Source: Oceanobacter sp.
GTDB lineage: Bacteria; Pseudomonadota; Gammaproteobacteria; Pseudomonadales; Oceanobacteraceae
Assembly: GCA_002733645.1 (NCBI GenBank)
Contig: NVWL01000002.1
Span: 112,111 to 176,110, forward strand
Reading direction: 5' to 3'
DNA length: 64,000 nucleotides
Shown here: piece after piece, positions 57,747-64,000 of the stretch
How the letters are laid out: each line of letters starts with the position of its first letter
Position numbering within the stretch: the stretch's first letter is position 1
The notes under the pieces: generated by a model
Database searches by the model: none
The model's input: only the letters and a program-made list of their open reading frames with translations
Told to the model about the DNA's origin: nothing
Translations under genes and position numbers: made by a program

Positions 57747-58355
57747 ATGAAGATGCTACTCAGCTTACTGCCGGGATTGATTGTTGCATCGGTTCTTTTC
57801 ATTGCCATGAGCGCAATGGTAGAACCGCCAGATGGTTTTGATCGCCCGGCCGCGGCAACTACCGCCATCGATTTTGTGCAGCGCCGCAAAGATTCAGATA
57901 CGGAAATACGAAGTCGTGCACTGCCTGAGCCGCCTCAGATTCCGCAAATTCCCACACCTTCGGCTACGAGCGTGGACACAGCCGCGCCTGCGCCCGCCAT
58001 GATGACTATGCCGCCTATGACACCTGACTTGTCGTTAGCGAGTAATGCCATGATGGGAGACCTACTTTCAGGTATAGGTAAAGGCGACACCGAAGTAATG
58101 CCTCTGGTGCGTCAGCCTGCGATATACCCACAAAGGGCAAAAGCCAGAAAAATTGAAGGTTTTGTTACTGCACGCCTGACCATATCCAAGGATGGTTCCG
58201 TGACGGATGTTGACGTTGTAAAAGCGGAGCCTCCAGGCATATTTGATCGTGAAGCTGTCCGAGCCATGTATCGCTATCGGTTTGATCCTAAAGTGGTGAA
58301 TGGTCAAGCGGTTGAGCAAACGGCTATGCAGACGGTGGAGTTTAAACTGAGATGA
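57747..58355 (+). CDS. tonB: TonB family energy transducer
   Basis: 202-aa protein. An N-terminal TM anchor (LLSLLPGLIVASVLFIAMSAM) leads to a Pro-rich spacer (PEPPQIPQIPTPS, PAPAMMTMPPM) and a C-terminal TonB domain (YPQRAKARKIEGFVTARLTI, VVKAEPPGIFDREAVRAMYRYRF). It lies in order exbB-exbD-tonB and is short, as in the TonB2 type. It contacts TonB-dependent receptors; none is encoded in the window. Confidence 0.92.
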   Translation: MKMLLSLLPGLIVASVLFIAMSAMVEPPDGFDRPAAATTAIDFVQRRKDSDTEIRSRALPEPPQIPQIPTPSATSVDTAAPAPAMMTMPPMTPDLSLASNAMMGDLLSGIGKGDTEVMPLVRQPAIYPQRAKARKIEGFVTARLTISKDGSVTDVDVVKAEPPGIFDREAVRAMYRYRFDPKVVNGQAVEQTAMQTVEFKLR

Positions 58356-59599
58356 AACGACTCTTCATAGGCGCTCTTGTGTGTTTAAGTGTATGCTCAT
58401 CGTTTGTTTTTGCCGCGCAACCAACCTTATCTGAACGCCAATATCGGGTTATTGAATCGTTGCAAAGTGACTTAGCTGATGAGCAATTCAAACAGGTTAT
58501 TCAAGATTCAACCGAGGCGTCGGAGGCTTGGGATGACGGCCTTGGGTTAGTGCTATTGCTTCAAATACGCGGGCAAGCATTTCAGTTATTGGAAGACGAC
58601 GAAGCCGCAATCAAGGCGCTTGCTCGAGCTTACTCGTTGCAGCAGTTAAACAGTACTCGCCAAACCCAGCTAGCGATGCAATTAGGTCAGCTATATTTAA
58701 GTACAGATCAGTGGTCGCAAACACGAGAGCTTTTATCCAGTGCGTTAGAGCAGCCTTTGCCCCCAGATGAAAATCACCCCGCAACGGCTTATGTAATGCT
58801 TGCACTCGCGTGGCAGCTCGATGAAAAACAAACGATGCGTTGGAGTGAATCCATCCCACTGCTTGAAAAGGCGCTATTGCTGTCGGCTGACGCACCGGAG
58901 TCGTGGCTCACTTTATTAGCTTCCGCACAGTATCAAGTGAAGGATTACGCAGGCGCTGAATTAACCTTAAAAGCGTTAATTGACCGGTCCTCAGAAACCA
59001 CCATCACTCAGTCCGTCAGTCACAAAAACTACTGGCTGCAACTGGCTTCAATACAGCAGCTTCAAGGAAAAACCAAGGCGCAACTAGCGACGCTGGAGCT
59101 TGCAGATAAACTTGGCATTCTTGATAGCAAAGACGAAGTGCTTCTACTTTCTCAGCTGCAAATAATGGAAGGCATTCCGGAGCGTGCTGCACGACGTTTG
59201 AGGAAAGGGCTTAAATCGGAGCAGCTAGAAAATAGCGTTGAAAAACAGCGTCGTATTGCCATCGCCTTACAGCAGAGCCGTGATTACCAAGGCGCTTCCG
59301 ATGTATTACTGGAAACAGCAAAGTCATCCGGCGATGTCAGTTACGCAGTGACGGCACTGCAATTACTTTTGGCTGATGGGCGTTGTGAGAGTGCCTTGGG
59401 TGTCTCAGATTGGCTGATAGTCAATGCGAGTAATAAAGACAGCGCCAATGCAATGATCTCTGCTGGGCAATGCGCATTAGAGCTAAAGCAAATGGATAGG
59501 GCGCGAGTGTATTTTCAAAGGGCGTTAAAGTTACCGCAAACAACCAATGCCGCGCGACAATGGTTGGATTATTTGCAGGTGCTTACTGAACTGGAGTAA
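58352..59599 (+). CDS. TPR protein of the TonB operon
   Basis: 415-aa exported protein with a signal peptide ending SSFVFAAQ and several TPR-like helix pairs (ALARAYSLQQLN, LGQLYLSTDQW, LLLADGRCESA, ALELKQMDRARVYFQRAL). It overlaps tonB by 4 bases and ends the operon. The TPR member of such DUF3450-ExbB-ExbB-ExbD-TonB loci is known, for example, in Shewanella; it is needed for iron or haem uptake in some Vibrio strains, but its role here is inferred. Confidence 0.85.
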   Translation: MKRLFIGALVCLSVCSSFVFAAQPTLSERQYRVIESLQSDLADEQFKQVIQDSTEASEAWDDGLGLVLLLQIRGQAFQLLEDDEAAIKALARAYSLQQLNSTRQTQLAMQLGQLYLSTDQWSQTRELLSSALEQPLPPDENHPATAYVMLALAWQLDEKQTMRWSESIPLLEKALLLSADAPESWLTLLASAQYQVKDYAGAELTLKALIDRSSETTITQSVSHKNYWLQLASIQQLQGKTKAQLATLELADKLGILDSKDEVLLLSQLQIMEGIPERAARRLRKGLKSEQLENSVEKQRRIAIALQQSRDYQGASDVLLETAKSSGDVSYAVTALQLLLADGRCESALGVSDWLIVNASNKDSANAMISAGQCALELKQMDRARVYFQRALKLPQTTNAARQWLDYLQVLTELE

Positions 59600-59670
59600 T
59601 GCTGAAATTTCGCACGACTCCCGAGTTGCTGCTACTGACAATCCCGCTGAAAACATATCGTAGGGTGAAT

Positions 59671-59745
59671 GGATTCCCGCTTCGGCTTTGGTATCCTGCG
59701 TCGCTCTATTTCCTGCATCCATGCAGTCGTTCGCGGGAATGATGA
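59671..59745. repeat. long variant of the GGATTCCCGC palindrome
   Basis: GGATTCCCGC (59671-59680) pairs with GCGGGAATG (59733-59741). The ~50-base loop contains a CTGCATCCATGCAG hairpin. Confidence 0.6.
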
Positions 59746-59792
59746 ATGGTGCGAGAGTGGTGAACTTAGAATTGTATTCTCCGCTTATAGAT

Positions 59793-59817
59793 GGATTCCC
59801 GCCTTCGCGGGAATGAC
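59793..59817 (+). repeat. dispersed palindrome, direct copy
   Basis: GGATTCCCGCC-TTC-GCGGGAATGAC, a GC-rich hairpin of the REP-like kind widespread in proteobacteria. Confidence 0.8.
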
Positions 59818-59910
59818 GGATTATGCGCAGAAATGACACTTGGAACGAGTGAATAGCGGATACTTTAAGAGACGCAGCTATTACCTCGGACCTCGTTACA
59901 CGATGAGTTG

Positions 59911-59938
59911 TCGTTCCCGCGAAGGCGGGAATCCATTG
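59911..59938 (-). repeat. dispersed palindrome, inverted copy
   Basis: TCGTTCCCGC-GAA-GGCGGGAATCC, the reverse orientation of the copy at 59793. It precedes the GIY-YIG gene by about 65 bases. Confidence 0.8.
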
Positions 59939-60002
59939 ATATTGGCAATAAAAATTCTGACAACCGAATACACGAATAGACAAACACATTAAAGGAATTT
60001 AT

Positions 60003-60317
60003 ATGGAAAGGAATCCATGTGTATACATCCTCGCTAGTCGCCCGCAAGGCACTTTATACATTGGCGTTACCAGCAATTTAATTCAACGTGTGTGGCAGCA
60101 TAAAAATAATACGGCCGATGGCTTCTCCGCTAAATACGACGTTCATGATCTGGTTTATTTTGAGCTAACTCAAGATATGAACGCGGCAATACTGCGTGAA
60201 AAACAGATAAAGAAGTGGCGGCGAGATTGGAAAATCAACTTAATTGAAATGGACAACCCTTATTGGATGGATTTGTATCCTGCGCTTATTGATGGATTCC
60301 CGCCTTCGCGGGAATGA
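60003..60317 (+). CDS. GIY-YIG nuclease family protein
   Basis: 104-aa single-domain GIY-YIG protein of the UPF0213 type. It has CVYILASRPQGTLYIGVTSNL (the GIY/YIG strand pair), RVWQHK, the catalytic Arg region and IKKWRRDWK. The C-terminal residues DGFPPSRE are encoded by the next palindrome copy, which also supplies the stop codon. AAAGGAAT precedes the ATG. Related genes occur next to the same palindrome in many proteobacteria, so gene and repeat may spread together; that is inference. Confidence 0.88.
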   Translation: MERNPCVYILASRPQGTLYIGVTSNLIQRVWQHKNNTADGFSAKYDVHDLVYFELTQDMNAAILREKQIKKWRRDWKINLIEMDNPYWMDLYPALIDGFPPSRE

Positions 60318-60318
60318 C
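60293..60318 (+). repeat. dispersed palindrome overlapping the GIY-YIG stop
   Basis: Same GGATTCCCGCC-TTC-GCGGGAATGAC unit as at 59793, lying across the last eight codons and the stop of the GIY-YIG gene. Confidence 0.8.
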
Positions 60319-60366
60319 GTTGCTTACTAGAATGACGTTGCTTACGGGAATGACGTTGCTTACGAG
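60313..60366 (+). repeat. 18-base tandem repeats, three copies
   Basis: AATGACGTTGCTTAC followed by TAG, GGG or GAG, three tandem copies (60313-60330, 60331-60348, 60349-60366). They grow out of the right end of the palindrome at 60293. Confidence 0.8.
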
Positions 60367-60421
60367 AATGCGCCATTTACAAAAGAAGCCATCTTTGAAA
60401 TGCCGACGTTCATCGATTACC

Positions 60422-60449
60422 CGTCATTCCCGCGAAGGCGGGAATCCAT
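60422..60449 (-). repeat. dispersed palindrome, inverted copy after the GIY-YIG gene
   Basis: TCATTCCCGC-GAA-GGCGGGAATCC, same orientation as the copy at 59911. The GIY-YIG gene is bracketed by same-orientation copies. Confidence 0.8.
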
Positions 60450-60473
60450 GTAAAAACTACCACCTAGCCTGCC

Positions 60474-61286
60474 TTATTCAAACTCCGACCAAATCGGGGC
60501 ATGATCGGATGGTTTTTCCATGCCACGAATGTCGTAGCTCACACCCGCTGCGGTACAGCGTTCAAGCAACCCGGGCGTAACCAGTATGTGGTCAATACGC
60601 AGGCCGCGCTTTGGCTCGTCATCAAAGCCCTTTGAGCGGTAATCAAACCAGCTAAATGTGTCGTTACTTGCAGGGTAGTGTTTGCGATACGAATCCTGCA
60701 AGCCCCAGCCGAGTAGCTTGTCATACCATTCACGTTCTTCCGGCTGAAAGCTGCACTTGCCTGTCTTCAGCCAGCGTTTGCGGTTCGGTTCACCAATGCC
60801 AATATCAGTGTCTTCAGGTGAAATGTTCATGTCACCCATCACGATGACGTTGTCGTCAGGTGTGAAGTTTTCCGATAGGTAGCGCATTAAATCTGCATAG
60901 TAAGCGCGCTTAGCCGGAAATTTGATCTCGTGGTCGATGCTTTCGCCTTGCGGGAAATAGCCATTCAGAATGTGCCAGTGCTCGCCATTGATGTTGTATT
61001 CGGCATGTATTAATCGACGTTGAGCATCTTCTTCAGCCCAAGGCCAACCTTTTTGCACATTCACAGGTGGCTTTTTACTGAGAAGTGCCACGCCGTAGTG
61101 ACTCTTTTGACCAAAGAATTCTGCGTGAAAGCCCATCGCCTCAATATCGGCGAGCGGAAACACTTCGTCGTGGGCTTTGGTTTCCTGAAGCCCAATAACG
61201 TCGGCATCAAGCAAATCTCGAATGGCTTCAATTTGATGCGGGCGAGCACGAACGCCATTGATATTAAAACTAACGATTTTAGTCAT
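60474..61286 (-). CDS. xthA: exodeoxyribonuclease III
   Basis: 270-aa AP endonuclease / 3'-5' exonuclease for base-excision repair. It has LQETK (catalytic Glu35), GDMNISPEDTD (Asp/Asn), RIDHILVTP and SDHAPIW (catalytic His). The end lies just beside the palindrome copies. The start is one base after the thiI stop, so it is the second gene of a thiI-xthA transcript. Confidence 0.95.
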   Translation of the reverse strand: MTKIVSFNINGVRARPHQIEAIRDLLDADVIGLQETKAHDEVFPLADIEAMGFHAEFFGQKSHYGVALLSKKPPVNVQKGWPWAEEDAQRRLIHAEYNINGEHWHILNGYFPQGESIDHEIKFPAKRAYYADLMRYLSENFTPDDNVIVMGDMNISPEDTDIGIGEPNRKRWLKTGKCSFQPEEREWYDKLLGWGLQDSYRKHYPASNDTFSWFDYRSKGFDDEPKRGLRIDHILVTPGLLERCTAAGVSYDIRGMEKPSDHAPIWSEFE

Positions 61287-61287
61287 G

Positions 61288-62820
61288 TTAGGCTTCCTGC
61301 GTATGGGTGGTGTCTTTAAGTTCAGGCGATTGCTTATCTATCACAAGACGGCGCTCATCCGGCTCAATAAATACGCCGTAACCTTGAGTGGATTCGCTCA
61401 TGGCATTTAGGTGGTGTGCATGAATTCGGCTCATGGTGCCTTTTTCGCAGTAAAGCAGATGGCGTACGTCGTTGCTAAGTTCGCTAAAGCGCGATTCAAG
61501 TTCGTAAAACGGGATTGTTTTCACTGAATTGTTCGCCAAGGTTAATGGATTATCTGCCGCTTCCATTGGGTGGCGAATATCAATGATCACATCGGCGAGT
61601 GCTGGAGTAGTGACTACGGGCACATCTTCCATGCCTGATTCAGCGTCTTTTATAACGTCATCAATGCGCTGCGTCATAGACGCACGCAATGCTCTATCAA
61701 GTACGGTGAAATCGAAGTTTTCTTCTGCCGCATCAACGCGTTTAGGATCACCGAGGATGCTTGGGTTTACTGATATAACACCACAATACTCAGGCATACG
61801 GGCCGCAAAAGCTTCAGCACCGATGCGGCGAGCGATATTAATGATGTCTTGTTTGTCCATGGCGGCAAGTGGACGCAACACCATATGGTCAGTAACACGA
61901 TCAATGACCGCTAAGTTGGTGATGGTTTGTGATGACACCTGGGCAACAGCTTCGCCAGTAACGAGTGCTGAGATATGTAGGTTGTCGGCAACACGAGACG
62001 CGGCACGTAACATCATGCGCTTAAGTACAACCCCCATTTGGCTGCTCTCTACGTTAGTCAGAATTTCAGTAACCACTTCTTCGAACGGTACGGTGACGAA
62101 CTTTACTCGGTGTGATTCGCCGTACTTACTCCATAAGTAATGCGCCACTTGCTTAACCCCAATTTCATGGGCACTGCCACCAAGGTTAAAGAAACAGAAG
62201 TGGGTTTTAAGACCGCGGCGGCTCATTAAGTAACTGGACACCGTGGAGTCGAACCCACCAGAAATTAAAGATAGAACCTGTCCTTGGCTTCCTAGTGGGT
62301 AACCACCAAGCCCCTTGATTTGCTGGCGAACCACTTGAACTCGGTCGTTGCGAATTTCAGCATGAACGATTACTTCAGGAGATTTAAGAGACACGGCCTT
62401 GGCATCGGTCTCTTTGAGTATGCCACCCCCCATGTACTTTTCTGCATCGTGCGAGGTGAAGTCATGATGCCCTGTGCGCTTTACGCGAACACAAAATGTC
62501 TTGCCTGCCACGCGCTCACGGTACTCATCGCGCACACGTCCATAGGCATCATGCAGCGTTTCGAATGGATATTCATCGATTTCGAGGGAGAAACCAATGC
62601 CCGGAGTATGGCTTAGTATTTCAATGGTTTTGCGTCTTGATACATCATCGTCGTGATTCAATATGACGACAAGGTTATCCCAGCGATCCTGTACGTCGGC
62701 CGACAGTAGGTGGCTACGAAAAATAGTCTGCAGATTCTGGCGCAGGATCTTCGTCATCTGTTTACGTACAGACTTCGATTTTATGGTGATTTCTGGGAAC
62801 AACTTAACGACAAACTTCAT
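61288..62820 (-). CDS. thiI: tRNA sulfurtransferase ThiI (4-thiouridine and thiazole synthesis)
   Basis: 510-aa enzyme moving sulfur from IscS to tRNA U8 and to the thiamine pathway. It has an N-terminal ferredoxin-like/THUMP domain, a PP-loop domain (SLISGGFDSTVSSYL, residues ~184-200) and a C-terminal rhodanese domain with the catalytic Cys458 in LLYCEKGTMSR. It is slightly longer than E. coli ThiI (482 aa) owing to the C-terminal extension. The ATG is CAT at 62818-62820. Confidence 0.95.
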   Translation of the reverse strand: MKFVVKLFPEITIKSKSVRKQMTKILRQNLQTIFRSHLLSADVQDRWDNLVVILNHDDDVSRRKTIEILSHTPGIGFSLEIDEYPFETLHDAYGRVRDEYRERVAGKTFCVRVKRTGHHDFTSHDAEKYMGGGILKETDAKAVSLKSPEVIVHAEIRNDRVQVVRQQIKGLGGYPLGSQGQVLSLISGGFDSTVSSYLMSRRGLKTHFCFFNLGGSAHEIGVKQVAHYLWSKYGESHRVKFVTVPFEEVVTEILTNVESSQMGVVLKRMMLRAASRVADNLHISALVTGEAVAQVSSQTITNLAVIDRVTDHMVLRPLAAMDKQDIINIARRIGAEAFAARMPEYCGVISVNPSILGDPKRVDAAEENFDFTVLDRALRASMTQRIDDVIKDAESGMEDVPVVTTPALADVIIDIRHPMEAADNPLTLANNSVKTIPFYELESRFSELSNDVRHLLYCEKGTMSRIHAHHLNAMSESTQGYGVFIEPDERRLVIDKQSPELKDTTHTQEA

Positions 62821-63091
62821 TGGGCGTTAGACCATCTGGTATGAAAGTCGCGCATTATATCTGAGGGAAGTCGTGAGTCCCAGTGCGCTTAAAATGCAGG
62901 GGTTGGACATTTTAGAACCTGACGACTGTTCAGTGGCAACATTGCGCAACCGAGTCGACACATTTTGTAACAAATTCAGCCATAGTACTTCTCATTTGAG
63001 CGCCTTACCAACTACCTTCTTAGAGACCTTTTAAAACGTCGATTTGATCCATAATTTTTCACGACAGGCAGTACTGCTGAAGGAGTAAGAA

Positions 63092-63838
63092 ATGACCAAA
63101 CGTGTAGCATTGGTAACGGGTGGCACAGGTGGAATAGGGACTTCCATATGCAAGCAGTTGGCAGACGATGGCTATCAGGTGATTGCGGGGTATTACTCAG
63201 GAGGCAATCATGAAAAGGCGCAAAAATGGCAGGAGACTATGGCCGCAGAAGGTTATGACATTCCAGTGGCTTTTGGGAATATCACTGAATGGGAATCTTG
63301 TGAATCTTGTATTGAAGGCATTCGGCGAGATTTCGGAAGCATCGACATCCTAGTAAATAATGGCGGCATCACGCGCGATTCCACTCTACGAAAAATGAAC
63401 AAAGACCAGTGGGTTGATGTAATTAATACGGATTTAACCTCTGTGTTCTATATGACCCGCATGGTCGTTAACGACATGCTGACAAAAGGCTTTGGTCGTA
63501 TTATCAATATCAGCTCGGTTAATGGTGAAAAAGGGCAGTTTGGCCAGGCTAACTATTCCGCTGCAAAGGCCGGTATGCACGGCTTTACTAAAGCGGTCGC
63601 TCAAGAGGTCGCAAGCAAAGGGGTGACAGTTAATACGATTTCGCCGGGCTATATTGCTACCGCAATGATCATGGAGGTGCCAGAAGAAATCCGCGATACG
63701 ATTCGCAAGGGGATTCCAGTAGGACGCTTCGGCAAGCCTGAAGATATTGCTCGTGTGGTGAGTTTCTTGGCGCATGAAGATTCAAGTTTCATTACAGGTG
63801 CAAATATTTCGGCCAATGGTGGTCAACACATGCACTAA
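63092..63838 (+). CDS. phaB: acetoacetyl-CoA reductase PhaB
   Basis: 248-aa NADPH-dependent SDR of polyhydroxyalkanoate synthesis. It has TGGTGGIGTSIC, NNGGITRDSTLRKM, ISSVNGEKGQFGQANYSAAKAG with Ser-Tyr-Lys, and SFITGANISANGGQHMH at the C-terminus. NNGG and the QFGQANYSAAKAGMHGFTKA/GQHMH pattern mark PhaB rather than FabG. AAGGAGTAAG precedes the ATG. phaA and phaC are not in the window. Confidence 0.93.
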   Translation: MTKRVALVTGGTGGIGTSICKQLADDGYQVIAGYYSGGNHEKAQKWQETMAAEGYDIPVAFGNITEWESCESCIEGIRRDFGSIDILVNNGGITRDSTLRKMNKDQWVDVINTDLTSVFYMTRMVVNDMLTKGFGRIINISSVNGEKGQFGQANYSAAKAGMHGFTKAVAQEVASKGVTVNTISPGYIATAMIMEVPEEIRDTIRKGIPVGRFGKPEDIARVVSFLAHEDSSFITGANISANGGQHMH

Positions 63839-63920
63839 ACATTCACGAGTGATTTGCGTGAATTCAAGGCCGGTTCGATTTAGCCCATGTTTGGGTTAGT
63901 CGGACCAGCGGGGGCATTTG

Positions 63921-63976
63921 AACGAAAACCTACGGTTTTGAATCCTGTGGCACCCTCGTAACCGTAGGTTTTCGTT
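63921..63976. terminator. long inverted repeat downstream of phaB
   Basis: AACGAAAACCTACGGTT (63921-63937) and AACCGTAGGTTTTCGTT (63960-63976), a perfect 17-base inverted repeat with a 22-base loop. The right arm ends in a short T-rich stretch. It could be a terminator or a relic of a mobile element. Confidence 0.5.
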
Positions 63977-64000
63977 TGATAGCCGTTAATCCCTGTATTT

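Larger units (their letters stand above)
59600..60002. other. repeat-rich intergenic region upstream of the GIY-YIG gene
   Basis: About 400 bases with no gene. It contains copies of a dispersed palindrome with GGATTCCCGC / GCGGGAATGA arms: a long version at 59671-59745 whose centre holds a CTGCAT-CC-ATGCAG hairpin, one compact copy at 59793-59817, and an inverted copy at 59911-59938. Confidence 0.7.

Noticed and set aside
59531..59989. 152-codon minus-strand frame over the repeats before the GIY-YIG gene
   Set aside because: The translation is mainly repeat sequence (SREGGNPSI) and antisense of the TPR gene.
59600..60450. CRISPR array
   Set aside because: Copies occur in both orientations with irregular spacing, each is itself a hairpin, and no cas gene is nearby.
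60314..60580. 88-codon frame starting with MTLLTR repeats
   Set aside because: Its beginning is the 18-base tandem repeat and it then runs over palindrome copies and the 3' end of xthA; no coding character.

Overview
The window is chromosomal DNA of a gammaproteobacterium, most likely a marine Oceanospirillales/Pseudomonadales-type organism. This rests on gene order: divergent rne/rluC, then rluC-HAD phosphatase-sppA-yceD-rpmF-plsX-fabD-fabG-acpP-pabC-mltG-tmk-holB-pilZ, a GntR-prpB-prpC-acnD-prpF methylcitrate locus, a ThrH-type phosphatase and a plant-type assimilatory CysH. GC is moderate by eye. No rRNA, tRNA, prophage, transposase or CRISPR array was recognised.

Layout. 1-3729: 3' part of hrpA. 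3851-5838: an HvfABC-type RiPP operon with a secreted precursor carrying nine EGKCG motifs, an MNIO maturase and its partner. 5895-6626: an MlaA-like protein without a lipobox. 6710-8288: a DAHP synthase fused to an N-terminal Cro-like HTH, preceded by a 58-aa HTH gene and AT-rich palindromes. 8444-11154: sulfur genes (TauE-type permease, cysB, APS reductase). 11332-13386: thrH and pabB. 13707-20099: a surface/envelope cluster resembling the Acinetobacter fil genes (FilA-like DUF6160 protein, C39 peptidase, two beta-barrel proteins, a DUF4124/MalM-like protein), ending in an alpha/beta hydrolase. 20128-23403: divergent ppsR/ppsA. 23419-25564: hydrolase, NAD(P)-binding protein, rraA. 25740-33220: propionate/methylcitrate catabolism with a GntR regulator. 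33330-36380: rne, with a very repetitive tail. 36962-47721: housekeeping run of rRNA modification, fatty acid synthesis, folate, cell-wall and replication genes, ending with pilZ. 47810-49414: a variable stretch with a small lipoprotein, short repeats, an inverted-repeat element and an outer-membrane-protein gene broken by one amber codon. 49415-54471: MAPEG protein, glutaredoxin, PLP enzyme, M16 peptidase. 54603-59599: a DUF3450-ExbB-ExbB-ExbD-TonB-TPR energy-transduction operon. 59600-60450: a GIY-YIG nuclease gene among copies of a dispersed palindrome. 60474-62820: thiI and xthA. 63092-63838: phaB.

How the parts connect: Hvf proteins probably make a copper-binding modified peptide in the periplasm. 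TauE, CysB and CysH handle sulfur oxyanions under one regulator. PpsR controls PpsA by phosphorylation. RraA, encoded about 8 kb from rne, inhibits RNase E. The Prp enzymes convert propionyl-CoA to pyruvate and succinate under a GntR repressor whose probable operators are visible. The ExbB/ExbD/TonB set energises outer-membrane uptake. The least ordinary items are the HvfABC locus, the HTH-DAHP synthase fusion, the fil-like cluster with two genes lacking conventional starts, the GIY-YIG/palindrome unit and the amber-interrupted barrel gene.
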